Shown here: piece by piece, positions 1-8,611 of the stretch
Position numbering within the stretch: position 1 is the stretch's first letter
Layout: each line of letters starts with the position of its first letter
Source: Vibrio sinaloensis
Lineage (GTDB): Bacteria > Pseudomonadota > Gammaproteobacteria > Enterobacterales > Vibrionaceae
Direction: 5' to 3'
DNA length: 64,000 nt
NCBI RefSeq assembly: GCF_000808535.1
Contig: NZ_JWLV01000012.1
Span: forward strand, 1-64,000
Position numbers and translations under genes: made by a program
The notes under the pieces: model-generated
What the model was told of the DNA's origin: nothing
What the model saw: only the letters and a program-made list of their open reading frames with translations
The model's database searches: none

Positions 1-27
1 GTCTCTCCTTCCGCACCATTATTTAGA
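1..27 (-). promoter_or_regulatory. Leader and Shine-Dalgarno of a leftward gene just outside the window (probably another flagellin)
   Basis: Read on the minus strand, the first bases of the window end in GGAAGGAGAGAC. The string GGAGAGAC is the same ribosome-binding site that precedes the flagellin start at 1288. This suggests that another minus-strand gene starts a few bases left of position 1. A third tandem flagellin is the natural guess because vibrios often carry several flagellin genes in a row behind flgL. The gene itself is not visible. Confidence 0.4.
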
Positions 28-54
28 AAACCCAGCTTTTTAGCTGGGTTTTCG
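28..54 (-). terminator. Hairpin downstream of the flagellin gene
   Basis: The inverted repeat AACCCAGC/GCTGGGTT with a six-base loop is flanked by A/T tracts and sits between the flagellin stop and the left edge. It looks like an intrinsic terminator. It is the second hairpin after the flagellin stop and is close to the presumed leader of the next gene. Confidence 0.6.
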
Positions 55-87
55 CTTATTTGAGCTTTAGGAATTGCTCTATATCGA

Positions 88-113
88 AAAAAAACCAGCC
101 GAAGCTGGTTTTG
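88..113 (-). terminator. Intrinsic terminator of the distal flagellin gene
   Basis: AAAACCAGC/GCTGGTTTT with a CGAA tetraloop, followed on the minus strand by a long T run. It lies about 45 bases past the flagellin stop codon and fits a rho-independent terminator for leftward transcription. Confidence 0.8.
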
Positions 114-154
114 TATTTTAGAGTCATGACTTTAGATTGCTAAAGGTTATTTCC

Positions 155-1288
155 TTAGCCTAAAAGCCCCAACGCTGAGTTGGGCGCTTGCTTTGCTTGA
201 GCTAACACTGAACTTGATGCTTGAGTCAAGATCTGAGACTTGGTCAGTGCCGTTGTCTCTTTAGCAAAATCGGTATCTTTGATTCGGCTCTTAGACGCGT
301 TCACATTTTCGTTAATGTTATCTAAGTTATTGATCGCATGATTAAATCGGTTTTGGAAAGCACCGAGCTCTGCGCGATGGCTATCAACAAATTTCAGTGC
401 TGCATCAACAATCGCCACAGACTGCTGAGCACCACCAACGCTTCTCACATCAATGGTATCCACGGTGACTGCCTGTGCCGCACCAATGTCAAGATCGCTC
501 GCTAAGCTGCCTCCAAACGTCGCAGCACCCTCTACTTTGTTGTTATCGGTAAACAACTGCAGTTGGCCATCTTCGTCAACAGACGCTTTCACAAAGTCGG
601 TTTGACCGTTGATATAAGTAGCAAGCTCTTCAATATCATCACCCGCTTTTGCATTGATCTCGATATTTTGCTCTTCACCAAATTTGTCCGTTAACGTGAT
701 GGTTAAGTCGTTAGCACCACTTTGAACTGCCCAGTCGGCATCTTGTCCATTTGCGGCAACATAGCTATTGCCGCCCATCATGGTGTTGTCGCTACGCATG
801 TTTTTCATTGTCAACATCACGGCTTCACCATTATCCGCACCAATCTGGAACGATTTGGTTGCGAAGGTACCGTTAAGCAATTTATTGCCACCAAACGACG
901 TGGTTTCAGCAATACGATTGAGCTCGTCATTTAGAGCGGTGATCTCTTCTTGGATCGCGACACGTTCAGACTTGGAGTTTGAGCCGTTAGCAGATTGAAG
1001 TGACAAGTCACGCATACGTTGAAGTATGTTCGTTGTCTCGTTCATCGCACCTTCCGCTGTTTGCGCCATCGATATACCATCATTAGCATTTCGAACGGCA
1101 ACATCCAAACCTCGGCTTTGAACGTTCAATCGATTGGAGATCTGTAGACCTGCAGCATCATCTTTTGCGCTGTTGATCTTAAATCCAGAAGATAGTCTTT
1201 CCATTGAAGTTTGTTGAGCATTGGACGCGGCATTCAAGTGTCTTTGTGCTGTCATCGCTGCAACGTTGGTATTTACATTAACCGCCAT
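155..1288 (-). CDS. Polar flagellin, second of the tandem pair
   Basis: Flagellin of 377 residues, the filament subunit exported by the flagellar type III system and assembled on the FlgL junction. The N-terminal D0/D1 helices begin [18 protein letters not shown] and include the [18 protein letters not shown] segment; the C-terminal D0/D1 ends in ALGLLG. The middle domain is short, as in vibrio polar flagellins. An upstream TTG at 1357 keeps the frame open, but the ATG at 1288 matches the family N-terminus and follows GGAGAGACC, so it is preferred. A sigma-28 promoter lies at 1381-1407. The gene is the second flagellin after flgL. By position it matches V. cholerae flaC or V. parahaemolyticus flaD; naming is inconsistent, so no symbol is given. 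Confidence 0.95.
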   Translation of the reverse strand: MAVNVNTNVAAMTAQRHLNAASNAQQTSMERLSSGFKINSAKDDAAGLQISNRLNVQSRGLDVAVRNANDGISMAQTAEGAMNETTNILQRMRDLSLQSANGSNSKSERVAIQEEITALNDELNRIAETTSFGGNKLLNGTFATKSFQIGADNGEAVMLTMKNMRSDNTMMGGNSYVAANGQDADWAVQSGANDLTITLTDKFGEEQNIEINAKAGDDIEELATYINGQTDFVKASVDEDGQLQLFTDNNKVEGAATFGGSLASDLDIGAAQAVTVDTIDVRSVGGAQQSVAIVDAALKFVDSHRAELGAFQNRFNHAINNLDNINENVNASKSRIKDTDFAKETTALTKSQILTQASSSVLAQAKQAPNSALGLLG

Positions 1289-1308
1289 AGTGGTCTCTCC
1301 TATTGATT

Positions 1309-1352
1309 TTCCGTTACCGGAACTTCGGTCAAGCTTTCCGACGTCTCGGAAA
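1309..1352 (-). promoter_or_regulatory. Two hairpins in the flagellin mRNA leader
   Basis: TTCCG-TTAC-CGGAA (1309-1322) and TTTCCGA-CGTC-TCGGAAA (1335-1352) are perfect inverted repeats with four-base loops. They lie between the sigma-28 promoter and the Shine-Dalgarno site of the flagellin starting at 1288. They may stabilise the mRNA or serve as a protein-binding leader. The role is inferred; the repeats themselves are plain. Confidence 0.5.
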
Positions 1353-1380
1353 ACCAATGAGTTCTCTCAAAGTAACTTCT

Positions 1381-1407
1381 ATAGCGACAATTAATTGCTC
1401 AACTTTA
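1381..1407 (-). promoter_or_regulatory. Sigma-28 (FliA) promoter of the distal flagellin
   Basis: On the minus strand the site reads TAAA, 15 bases, then GTCGCTAT. The FliA consensus is TAAA-N15-GCCGATAA. The same layout with GTCGATAT lies upstream of flgM. Transcription would start near 1375, giving a leader of roughly 85 bases. Confidence 0.7.
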
Positions 1408-1618
1408 GAGCAAAAAGCGGATTAAATAGGCGATTTCGGTCTATATCATTGAAAGTATGATCGAATAAATAAATATGAAATTTGATGCTAAAGTTTTGCC
1501 CAAATTGGTCGGGTGACATTATCGAACAAGACTGGATGGAGATGACAGCAACAGCTCTCGGTGTTGGTGCGAAAAGTGATGGGAACAGCACTAGGAACGG
1601 AGATTACAGATAAAGAAA

Positions 1619-1648
1619 AGCCCCTTTTCCTTTGAGAGAACCGGGGCT
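1619..1648 (-). terminator. Intrinsic terminator of the proximal flagellin gene
   Basis: AGCCCC/GGGGCT inverted repeat, followed on the minus strand by TTTTCTTT. It lies about 180 bases beyond the stop codon at 1828, so the transcript would carry a long 3' tail. Confidence 0.6.
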
Positions 1649-1827
1649 AGAGGGTAGCCATGCAATGTGGAGATCGAGAGAAATGATCATAGCTTGGCTA
1701 TTTGTCACATAGGCATCACGATTGAGAGACAGGGTGTGAGAGAGAGTCTCTTAAACGCTAACCTATGCTTGCCGCAATTTCCTCACTAGCCCCACGTCTG
1801 GGATTACGCTAGTGAAGCATATTGCTA

Positions 1828-2967
1828 CTACTGCAATAGTGACATTGCAGAGTTCGGCAACTGTTTTGCTTGAGCCAATATCGAAGTACCAGCTTGTTGC
1901 AGAATTTGTGCTTTGGTCATCGCCGTTGTTTCTTTCGCGAAGTCTGTATCGCGAATTCGGCTGTTCGATGCCTCTACGTTTTCCTGGATGTTAGCCAGGT
2001 TGTTGATACTGTGGCTTAGTCGGTTTTGTTTCGCACCCAGGTCAGCACGCTGAGAATCAACATACTGTAGCGCCGAGTCGATAATACCAACCGCATTTTG
2101 TGCGCCACCTACGCTTCTTACATCAATACTCTGAACGGTAGTTTGAACACCAGGACCACCATTGAGACCCAACTCACCCGCTAGACCACCAGAGATACTT
2201 AGGTCACTCTTAAGCTCAGCTTGAGATGCGAAGAGTTGCAGTTTACCTTCCTCATCGACAGACGCTTTTACCAGATCAGTCTGACCGTTGATGTAAGTGG
2301 CCAACTCCTCGATATCGTCACCGTCTTTCGCCAAGATATCGATAGTAACCAGATCACCATCTTTACCTGTGAACTCAAGCTTGAGGTCTCGTGCATTTGC
2401 CGGCACGCCCCAGTCTTTGCCTTTCCCTTGCTCAGAGATAAAGCTTTGACCGCCCATACGGAAGTCATCAGCACGGATGCTTGTTAAGCCCATGATGATA
2501 GCCTCACCAGAACTCGCACCGATTTGGAATGACGCCTCACCAAACGTACCGTTAAGTAGCTTACGACCACCGAAAGATGTGGTTTCCGCGATACGGTTTA
2601 GCTCGTCTTGTAGCGCCGACACCTCTTCATTGATCGCAGTACGTTCAGAATCTGAGTTAGTACCATTGGCAGATTGTAGCGATAGGTCACGCATACGTTG
2701 CAGAATGGCTGTCGATTCGTTCATCGCACCTTCAGCCGTTTGCGCAATCGAGATACCATCGTTGGCGTTACGCATCGCAACATCCAGACCACGAGACTGT
2801 GCTGTTAAGCGGTTGGAGATTTGCAGACCCGCCGCATCATCTTTCGCACTGTTGATCTGTTGGCCTGACGACAAGCGTTCCATTGAAGTATTCAAGTCAC
2901 CTGTCGCTTTGTTCAAATAACGCTGTGCGGTCATTGCCGATACGTTAGTATTTACTGTTATGGTCAT
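1828..2967 (-). CDS. Polar flagellin, proximal to flgL
   Basis: Flagellin of 379 residues, exported and polymerised into the polar filament. The N-terminal helix starts [18 protein letters not shown] and the C-terminus ends NSAMSLLQ. D0/D1 segments are nearly identical to the neighbouring flagellin, including [17 protein letters not shown] in the central part. The longer frame to 3033 has no good start; the ATG at 2967 follows AGGAGAGC at the right distance. Its upstream region carries a weak sigma-54-like site (3100-3115) rather than a sigma-28 site. By position the gene corresponds to V. cholerae flaA, the FlrC/sigma-54-dependent main flagellin, or to V. parahaemolyticus flaC; the name is left open. 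Confidence 0.95.
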   Translation of the reverse strand: MTITVNTNVSAMTAQRYLNKATGDLNTSMERLSSGQQINSAKDDAAGLQISNRLTAQSRGLDVAMRNANDGISIAQTAEGAMNESTAILQRMRDLSLQSANGTNSDSERTAINEEVSALQDELNRIAETTSFGGRKLLNGTFGEASFQIGASSGEAIIMGLTSIRADDFRMGGQSFISEQGKGKDWGVPANARDLKLEFTGKDGDLVTIDILAKDGDDIEELATYINGQTDLVKASVDEEGKLQLFASQAELKSDLSISGGLAGELGLNGGPGVQTTVQSIDVRSVGGAQNAVGIIDSALQYVDSQRADLGAKQNRLSHSINNLANIQENVEASNSRIRDTDFAKETTAMTKAQILQQAGTSILAQAKQLPNSAMSLLQ

Positions 2968-2986
2968 AATTTGCTCTCCTAGTGAG

Positions 2987-3004
2987 TTCGCAAGTGCTTG
3001 CGAA
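2987..3004 (-). promoter_or_regulatory. Near-perfect 8-bp palindrome in the flagellin leader
   Basis: TTCGCAAG-TG-CTTGCGAA sits 20 to 37 bases upstream of the ATG and just before the Shine-Dalgarno AGGAGAGC. In RNA it would form a tight stem next to the ribosome-binding site. In DNA it could be a protein site. It has no T run, so it is not a terminator. Confidence 0.5.
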
Positions 3005-3051
3005 GCGGCCAGCTTAATCTCATTTGGAAGCACTGACCGTAAATGCCTTGC

Positions 3052-3069
3052 TAAGCAGACAACTGCTTA
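3052..3069 (-). promoter_or_regulatory. Second hairpin in the flagellin leader
   Basis: TAAGCAG-ACAA-CTGCTTA, a 7-bp stem with a tetraloop, located between the sigma-54-like site and the palindrome at 2987-3004. It resembles the paired hairpins in the leader of the neighbouring flagellin. Confidence 0.45.
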
Positions 3070-3099
3070 AAACGTGTTTTTCACTCTACTCAGAACAAT

Positions 3100-3115
3100 T
3101 CAAGTTGTGTGCCAA
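3100..3115 (-). promoter_or_regulatory. Possible sigma-54 promoter of the proximal flagellin
   Basis: On the minus strand the site reads TTGGCACACAACTTGAA. The -24 part TGGCAC is perfect, but the -12 element has GA where GC is expected. Vibrio main flagellin genes are known to use sigma-54 with FlrC, which supports the reading. The -12 mismatch lowers confidence. Confidence 0.45.
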
Positions 3116-3327
3116 GTTTAGAAAAACAACGGTAAATTTATTTAATTACGTTTAATCAACAACTTAAAGCAACTCAAATACGACTAGTTCTTTAGTTTGT
3201 TTTTTGTCCATTCTGAACGGCAATGGTTTTGCCGCTCACTTGCCACCTGATTGCCGTAGCGATCGCTCCGTACTCGTCAGGGTTGGTTATTGCGCTTAAG
3301 GCATTGCACTTAAGGCGCTCATCCACA

Positions 3328-4521
3328 CTAGATGTAGTTGAACAAGGTTAGGTCTTTTGTTTTACCAAACGCTTGTTGTGACGCTTGCAAAGCTCGCGAG
3401 TTCTCATTGAACTCGATAATCGCCGCCGCATAATCCAAGTCTTCAAAGTTACTTTTCGACTTGGCTAGCGTCATTTCAAAATCCGCGTGTTGCTCTTCTT
3501 GAATATCAAGCGTATTCAATCGAGCACCCACATCGGTTCTCGCTTTGTTCAAATGAATGAACGCCGCGTGGAATTCTTGAGTCACTTGATGAAGCTGCGC
3601 TGTGTTCGATGAGTCGGAGACCGAACCAGACGACAAGTCCATCGCTTCTTTGAAGGTTTCAAAAATACTGTAGGTACGACGCGGCTCTAACTCGATCGCA
3701 TCCCCTTTCGTAATCTGACCTTTCACTTGAATCGTGACATCTTCATATTTGATGCCCTTACTCGGGTCAAACGTGTCGGCTTGTACAACCGAGCCATCAC
3801 GCTCAAGCTGATAACCATACTTGCCATTTGGCATATCGACGAACGTCACTTTGTAAGTAGACTGATCATCGGGGTTCAAATTAATCGCACGCTCTAGCAA
3901 TAGTTCAGAGGCTTCTTGTAAGTCGTACTTTGGAGAGAAATCACCAAAGGGATTATCGATCTCCATAAATAGCTTGCTGCCTGGGTCATTGATTGGCATT
4001 TCAAGACTGTTTGAAATCTTCATTTTGCGCTGATAGTCGTCACCGGCGTAGACCACTTCCGCATCTTTATCGCGGAAAAATGGCTGATTCTTCGGCTTAG
4101 TCCCGGCAAAAATGTAGTTACCCGACTCATCTTGAACATTCACCAAATTGAGGAAGTTGTTTGCTATCTCTTCAATCTCGCGACGTTTGGCAAAGCGGTC
4201 TTCCGGAGATAAGGCACCGTTGATCATTTCCATGACCGTACGCTTAGCTTCATCCGCAAACTCTTCTGCGTTAGAGATGATCACTTCATGGTGTTCAAGG
4301 CGGTTGCGAGTTAACACAATGGCATCGCTGTATTGGCGAAGCTGCTCTTTTTGTTGGCCAATATTTTGGATGTAATGCGTCGCAAGCGGATCATCGCTCG
4401 CTTTCATTAACTTTTTACCCGATGCTAGCTGCGCTTGATTGTGATGCACCTTACCTTCTTGGCGGCGCAAATCGTTTTGCACGGATTGGTAGTTATGAAA
4501 ACTGGAAATACGATTCAACAT
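3328..4521 (-). CDS. flgL: Flagellar hook-filament junction protein FlgL
   Basis: FlgL (HAP3), 397 residues, the second junction protein between hook and filament. The N-terminus MLNRISSFHNYQSVQNDL and the helical segment QLASGKKLMKASDDPLA are flagellin-like D0/D1 sequences, and the C-terminus ends in LTLFNYI. The protein is exported by the flagellar apparatus and has no cleavable signal. It follows flgK by nine bases and is probably co-transcribed from the sigma-54 promoter at 6462-6477. The next gene downstream is a flagellin, as expected for late export substrates. Confidence 0.95.
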   Translation of the reverse strand: MLNRISSFHNYQSVQNDLRRQEGKVHHNQAQLASGKKLMKASDDPLATHYIQNIGQQKEQLRQYSDAIVLTRNRLEHHEVIISNAEEFADEAKRTVMEMINGALSPEDRFAKRREIEEIANNFLNLVNVQDESGNYIFAGTKPKNQPFFRDKDAEVVYAGDDYQRKMKISNSLEMPINDPGSKLFMEIDNPFGDFSPKYDLQEASELLLERAINLNPDDQSTYKVTFVDMPNGKYGYQLERDGSVVQADTFDPSKGIKYEDVTIQVKGQITKGDAIELEPRRTYSIFETFKEAMDLSSGSVSDSSNTAQLHQVTQEFHAAFIHLNKARTDVGARLNTLDIQEEQHADFEMTLAKSKSNFEDLDYAAAIIEFNENSRALQASQQAFGKTKDLTLFNYI

Positions 4522-4530
4522 TTACCCCTC

Positions 4531-6405
4531 CTATCTCAACGCCAAAATAGTATTAAAGGTGTCGTTTGCCGCCTGCATGATGCGCGAAGAAGCCATATAA
4601 GCTTGTTGGAACTTCATCATGTTTGCCGCTTCTTCATCTAGGTTTACGCCAGAGATTGATGCGACACGCTCCTGCGCAGCCTCTTTCTCCAAGCGTGATA
4701 CGTCCGTTAGTCGTGATGCCGTCGACATCTGCAAGCCCACATCGGTATTTAAGTTGTGGTAAATGTCCAGAATGGTCGACTCGCCATCGTTGAGCTTTTT
4801 CTCTGTCTGGATATTTTGCATTTTTAGCAAGTTGCCGTTGTCACCCTCAGATGGGACAAGGTTTGCCGTAAACTTATCGTTCGGCAACGCGCCTCCGGTG
4901 AGTTCGAAGGTGGTGTTTTGAACCGTCACAGGGCCAGAAGGCGGATAGTCTTGCGGCTGCATAAGAATTTTGCCTTTCGTGTCAGTAACGGCAAACTGCT
5001 TCCCATCGGGTGAAACGATAACCTCGAACTCACGCAAATCCCCCACCTCATCAATACGAAACTTCGCGCTACCTTGAGCAAACGTTGTCGAGGCTTCATA
5101 GCTTTGGGCGGCAATATGCGATGGGTCGTTGGTTTCCATTTTGATTTGCGCCGCTGAGTTACGGGTAGGACGAATCAGTACGCGTTCCCCTGCAGCGAGG
5201 TCTTGACGAATATCAATCCGAATCCCATCTAAAGTGATGGCATCATCGACGACCGGAACCACAAACTGCTCACCACTTGGTCGAGTTATGTAGTAGTCAC
5301 CACCGCTGTACTGCAGTGAGTATTCACCTGCCACAAGCTGACTGGTATCTTCGATATACACCGCAAGGTCAGCCTGAGATTTTGACGATGTCACGACACG
5401 AGACTCAGCAATAATATCCGAGTTCACATCAGTAAAAATGAGGCCACCAATGTCACCGCGAAGATCTAAACCTTGCGACTGTAGTTTGTTGATGTCGTAT
5501 GAAAACGCGGCGGCCATCTTGCCGAGCTCATCCATTAGCTGAGGAATTTTTTCATCCCTCATGGTTAGCATCGCGCCCAGTTTTCCATCAATGTCTTTTG
5601 AGGTAATGGCCTTGATACCTTTACCTTCAATCATTGCTAGGCGGCGTTCGTGAACATCAGGATAACCATCAATCATGGTTAATTTACTGGCTTCCGTTCC
5701 CGAAACGAGCGTGTGACCATTGCCAATGTGGACATTGAACCCCTCTGCATTTTTACGAGGTGTGACCGTGACTTTGGTGTATTCAGAAAGCTCGTTGATG
5801 AGCTTTTCATGTTGGTCCATAAAGTCGTTATGAGGCCCAGGTGTACGCATCATTAAGCGGTGGATATCACGAATCTCGAGCGCAAGCTGGTTGATTCGCT
5901 CAATACCCAAATCAAGCTTTTTATTCGTTACGTCTGATTGGCGGCGAACGGTTTCGTGGAAGTCATTGAGGTTTTGGGTGATCAGTGTTGATTTCTCAAG
6001 CACCACTTTACGCGCACCCACATCGTTCGGTGAATCGGCCAATGACTTAACCGCATCAAACCACTCATTGATGTTTTCAGGAATCTTTTTCGAAGAAACG
6101 GAAGAGAGCATGTTAGACAGCATCTCTAGATTGGCTTCATCATCCAGTTTGTGGGCATGGTTCGTGGTGGACATATTGAGTTCGTTAACGGCAAACTGAT
6201 CCCATGAGCGGCGAACTTTTTCCACGTGGACACCCATACCGTAGGTTTCCCCACCGTATTGACGCGGTATATTTGTCCCCTGCACCACAGACTGACGGCT
6301 GTAACCCTCTGTATTTGCATTAGAGATGTTATGGCCAGTAGTGTTGAGTTGTCTCTGAGCCGTAAGGACACTTTGTGAACCTAAACTCAGTAGATCAGAC
6401 GCCAT
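4531..6405 (-). CDS. flgK: Flagellar hook-filament junction protein FlgK
   Basis: FlgK (HAP1), 624 residues, first junction protein at the hook tip. The N-terminus MASDLLSLGSQSVLTAQRQL and the rod/hook signature NTTGHNISNANTEGYSRQ (residues about 21-38) are typical. The C-terminal helix with EEAANMMKFQQAYMASSRI is the conserved D0 end. Length is in the upper range for vibrio FlgK. It has its own sigma-54 promoter just upstream and forms an operon with flgL. In other bacteria FlgN, encoded here at 17347-17772, is its export chaperone. Confidence 0.96.
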   Translation of the reverse strand: MASDLLSLGSQSVLTAQRQLNTTGHNISNANTEGYSRQSVVQGTNIPRQYGGETYGMGVHVEKVRRSWDQFAVNELNMSTTNHAHKLDDEANLEMLSNMLSSVSSKKIPENINEWFDAVKSLADSPNDVGARKVVLEKSTLITQNLNDFHETVRRQSDVTNKKLDLGIERINQLALEIRDIHRLMMRTPGPHNDFMDQHEKLINELSEYTKVTVTPRKNAEGFNVHIGNGHTLVSGTEASKLTMIDGYPDVHERRLAMIEGKGIKAITSKDIDGKLGAMLTMRDEKIPQLMDELGKMAAAFSYDINKLQSQGLDLRGDIGGLIFTDVNSDIIAESRVVTSSKSQADLAVYIEDTSQLVAGEYSLQYSGGDYYITRPSGEQFVVPVVDDAITLDGIRIDIRQDLAAGERVLIRPTRNSAAQIKMETNDPSHIAAQSYEASTTFAQGSAKFRIDEVGDLREFEVIVSPDGKQFAVTDTKGKILMQPQDYPPSGPVTVQNTTFELTGGALPNDKFTANLVPSEGDNGNLLKMQNIQTEKKLNDGESTILDIYHNLNTDVGLQMSTASRLTDVSRLEKEAAQERVASISGVNLDEEAANMMKFQQAYMASSRIMQAANDTFNTILALR

Positions 6406-6461
6406 ATTGCCCCCAAGAAACCTTTAAAAATCAGTGTTAACTGAACATCTAATGATTTAAA

Positions 6462-6477
6462 AGCAATATATGTGCCA
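6462..6477 (-). promoter_or_regulatory. Sigma-54 promoter of flgKL
   Basis: On the minus strand the site reads TGGCACATATATTGCT, a full match to the TGGCAC-N5-TTGCW consensus with correct GG/GC spacing. It lies 57 bases upstream of the flgK start. In vibrios this class of flagellar promoter is activated by FlrC, which is established for the group and inferred here. Confidence 0.85.
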
Positions 6478-6507
6478 TTTTGAGATTGTAGAGAATAGAG
6501 ACTAAAA

Positions 6508-6527
6508 AGCTCACCCGAAGGTGAGCT
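6508..6527 (-). terminator. Intrinsic terminator after flgJ
   Basis: AGCTCACC-CGAA-GGTGAGCT followed on the minus strand by TTTTTAGT. It lies directly after the flgJ stop codon and separates the flgFGHIJ unit from the flgK promoter. Confidence 0.9.
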
Positions 6528-6529
6528 GT

Positions 6530-7444
6530 TTACATTTGGTCGATTTTCGCTTTTACCCGCAAGACTTTGTCTGCGTAGTAAGGGTCTGTGGCGTAACCAG
6601 CTTGATGAATACCACGAATAAACTGTTCATCATTGCCGCCATGGCGCAAAGCGGTGGTATAGCGCGGGTTTTGATTAAGGAAACGAACGTAGTCGTTAAA
6701 GCTCTCTTCAAAACTGTTGTAAGAACGGAAAGCCGCGTTCTCTTTAACCGGCACACCTTGATGGTATTCCAGCGTCTGAGTAGCCACTTTATCACCGCCC
6801 CAACTTTTATCTGCTTTGATATTGAAGAGGTTGTTACTGCTGCCGCGGCTGTTGCTCACCAGTTTTTGTCCCCACCCTGTTTCCAAAGCAGCTTGAGCGA
6901 GTAACAGTGACGAATCCACGCCCAATGCACGTGCCGCTTTTTCAGCGTACGGTCGCATTGAATCAACAAAAGATTCAGGACTATCAAATGAATGCTTAGG
7001 CTGAGCACGTGTAACTGATACGGTTGTCATTGCATCGTTGGCACGTGACTCTCTAACCTGATCCACTTTTTGCATCATAGCTTCGAAATCGACGTGTTTG
7101 TTCGCCGCCGTCTGGTTTTCAACACTGCCCGACGACAGCTGAGCAACGATCATATCCGCAAGACCAAGCGAGCCTGATGAGCTCAACTCACTCGACATCT
7201 GCTCATCCATCATTTGACGATAAAACTGCTGATTTTGGCTGTCCATTAGACCAGATTCAAAACTCGCGTTTGCATCACGCATGGATTTGAAGAGCATCGA
7301 AGTGAAAATTGCTTCAAACTGTTTCGCCGCGGCGGTCAATGCCGCTTTTTCGCCGCCTTCATCCCCTTCAACCGCTTGTTTACGAAGCTTATCCAGCCCA
7401 GCGATGTCGTGAATGAAGCCAATGTCATTGCCGTTATTAATCAT
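6530..7444 (-). CDS. flgJ: Flagellar rod assembly protein and peptidoglycan hydrolase FlgJ
   Basis: FlgJ, 304 residues, opens the peptidoglycan for the growing rod. The N-terminal rod-binding domain is at about residues 35-105 (AAKQFEAIFTSMLFKSMRD). A polar linker follows. The C-terminal glucosaminidase domain starts near residue 150 and carries the motif ALETGWG with the likely catalytic Glu188, and a later YATDPYYADKV motif. Both domains are present, as in enterobacteria and vibrios, unlike the single-domain FlgJ of some groups. It is the last gene of the flgF-flgJ unit, with 10 bases to flgI and a strong terminator after it. Confidence 0.95.
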   Translation of the reverse strand: MINNGNDIGFIHDIAGLDKLRKQAVEGDEGGEKAALTAAAKQFEAIFTSMLFKSMRDANASFESGLMDSQNQQFYRQMMDEQMSSELSSSGSLGLADMIVAQLSSGSVENQTAANKHVDFEAMMQKVDQVRESRANDAMTTVSVTRAQPKHSFDSPESFVDSMRPYAEKAARALGVDSSLLLAQAALETGWGQKLVSNSRGSSNNLFNIKADKSWGGDKVATQTLEYHQGVPVKENAAFRSYNSFEESFNDYVRFLNQNPRYTTALRHGGNDEQFIRGIHQAGYATDPYYADKVLRVKAKIDQM

Positions 7445-7454
7445 GCTCGGCTCC

Positions 7455-8546
7455 TTAGATAATGATCAGCTGGCCTTCAATGGCTCCGGCTTGCTTAAGC
7501 GCTTGCAAAATGGCCATAAGATCCGATGGTGCTGCACCGACTTCATTAACCGCTCGAACGAGATCATCCAGCGTCAGACCTGGCTCAAACTTGAACATTT
7601 TGCCTTGCTCTTCCGTCACTTGAATATCAGTATCGGGAACCACCATCGTTTCACCACCACCAAATGCGTTCGGTTGACTGACATTCAGGTTTTCTTTGAT
7701 CGCCACCGTCATTCCACCATGCGTCACTGCAGCAGGCTTTAAACGAACATGCTTACCGACAACGATCGTACCAGTACGCGAGTTAACAATAATTTTTGCG
7801 GAACCTTCAGCTGGGTTGAACTCTAGGTTTTCAATTGCCGATAGGAATGCCACTCGTTGAGAAATGTCACGAGGGGCACGGACTTTAACCGAGGTTGCGT
7901 CCACAGGAGAAGCCATTTGAGGGCCCAAGAAGTTGTTGACCGCATCCGCCATGCGTTGGGCCGTAGTAAAGTCCGATTCTAGTAAGTTAAAGGTGATGTA
8001 ATCGCCACGACCAAAGGGGGTTGGGATTTCTCGCTCAACCATCGCACCATTTGAAATCATCCCCGCGGTTGGGTTGTTACCGACGATTTTCGACCCATCG
8101 GCACCTGTTGCGCTAAAGCCACTCACTACAAGGTTACCTTGCGCCACCGCATACACCTGACCATCAAGACCTTTCATCATGGTCTGCATCAGAGTGCCGC
8201 CTCTAAGGCTTTTTGCCGAACCGATAGAAGATACCGTCACATCAATGGTTTGACCTTGCTTCGAGAAAGCCGGCAATTCAGCCGTTACAATCACGGCAGC
8301 GACATTTTTGGTTTTAGGCTTTGTTCCAGGTGGCAACTGAATGCCAAAACTTTGCAGCATCGCATTAAAACTTTGATCGGTAAAAGGCGTAGACTCACCT
8401 GTACCCGGCAGACCTGTAACCAAGCCATAGCCTACCAATTGGTTGCTTCGAACACCGGCAACTTGCGCGACGTCTTTGATACGCGCTGCATAAGCCTGCG
8501 TTGATAGCAACGTTAAGCTGGTGATAAGTAGAATCAACGTCTTCAT
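7455..8546 (-). CDS. flgI: Flagellar P-ring protein FlgI
   Basis: FlgI, 363 residues, forms the periplasmic P ring around the distal rod at the peptidoglycan layer. A Sec signal peptide covers residues 1 to about 20 (cut near AYA). The mature protein starts with [19 protein letters not shown], a signature of the family. The C-terminus [14 protein letters not shown] is also characteristic. In vibrios the P ring is joined by the T ring (MotX/MotY) and the H ring (FlgT), and flgT is encoded in this window. Confidence 0.97.
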   Translation of the reverse strand: MKTLILLITSLTLLSTQAYAARIKDVAQVAGVRSNQLVGYGLVTGLPGTGESTPFTDQSFNAMLQSFGIQLPPGTKPKTKNVAAVIVTAELPAFSKQGQTIDVTVSSIGSAKSLRGGTLMQTMMKGLDGQVYAVAQGNLVVSGFSATGADGSKIVGNNPTAGMISNGAMVEREIPTPFGRGDYITFNLLESDFTTAQRMADAVNNFLGPQMASPVDATSVKVRAPRDISQRVAFLSAIENLEFNPAEGSAKIIVNSRTGTIVVGKHVRLKPAAVTHGGMTVAIKENLNVSQPNAFGGGETMVVPDTDIQVTEEQGKMFKFEPGLTLDDLVRAVNEVGAAPSDLMAILQALKQAGAIEGQLIII

Positions 8547-8611
8547 GGGATACCTTTACCTTAACTCGGGTTACGCTCTTGTCGATGCCAGAAAAGCGTC
8601 GTTAAGCGAGA

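Larger units (their letters stand above)
1289..1827. other. Intergenic region between the two flagellin genes
   Basis: About 540 bases with no convincing gene. Leftward it carries a sigma-28 promoter (1381-1407) and a leader with two small hairpins (1309-1322 and 1335-1352) for the distal flagellin. A terminator-like hairpin near 1619-1648 serves the proximal flagellin. A 66-codon minus-strand reading frame at 1391-1591 overlaps the promoter and has no flagellar or other recognisable similarity. The remainder holds nothing I recognise. Confidence 0.6.
2968..3327. other. Leader and promoter region of the proximal flagellin
   Basis: About 360 bases without a gene between flgL and the flagellin. 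It contains the sigma-54-like site at 3100-3115, two hairpins in the presumed leader (3052-3069 and 2987-3004) and a third inverted repeat at 3218-3234 (CGGCAA/TTGCCG) that lacks a T run and is not a clear terminator. The A/T-rich stretch around 3120-3200 could host activator binding, which is inference. Confidence 0.6.

Noticed and set aside
1391..1591. 66-codon minus-strand reading frame between the flagellins
   Set aside because: It overlaps the sigma-28 promoter, has no ribosome-binding site or recognisable similarity, and fits a chance frame.
2477..2920. 147-codon frame antisense to the proximal flagellin
   Set aside because: Mirror of conserved flagellin sequence; low-complexity Ser/Arg/Ala product.
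3218..3234. Inverted repeat CGGCAA/TTGCCG as a terminator of flgL
   Set aside because: No T run on the minus strand side; kept only as an unexplained repeat.
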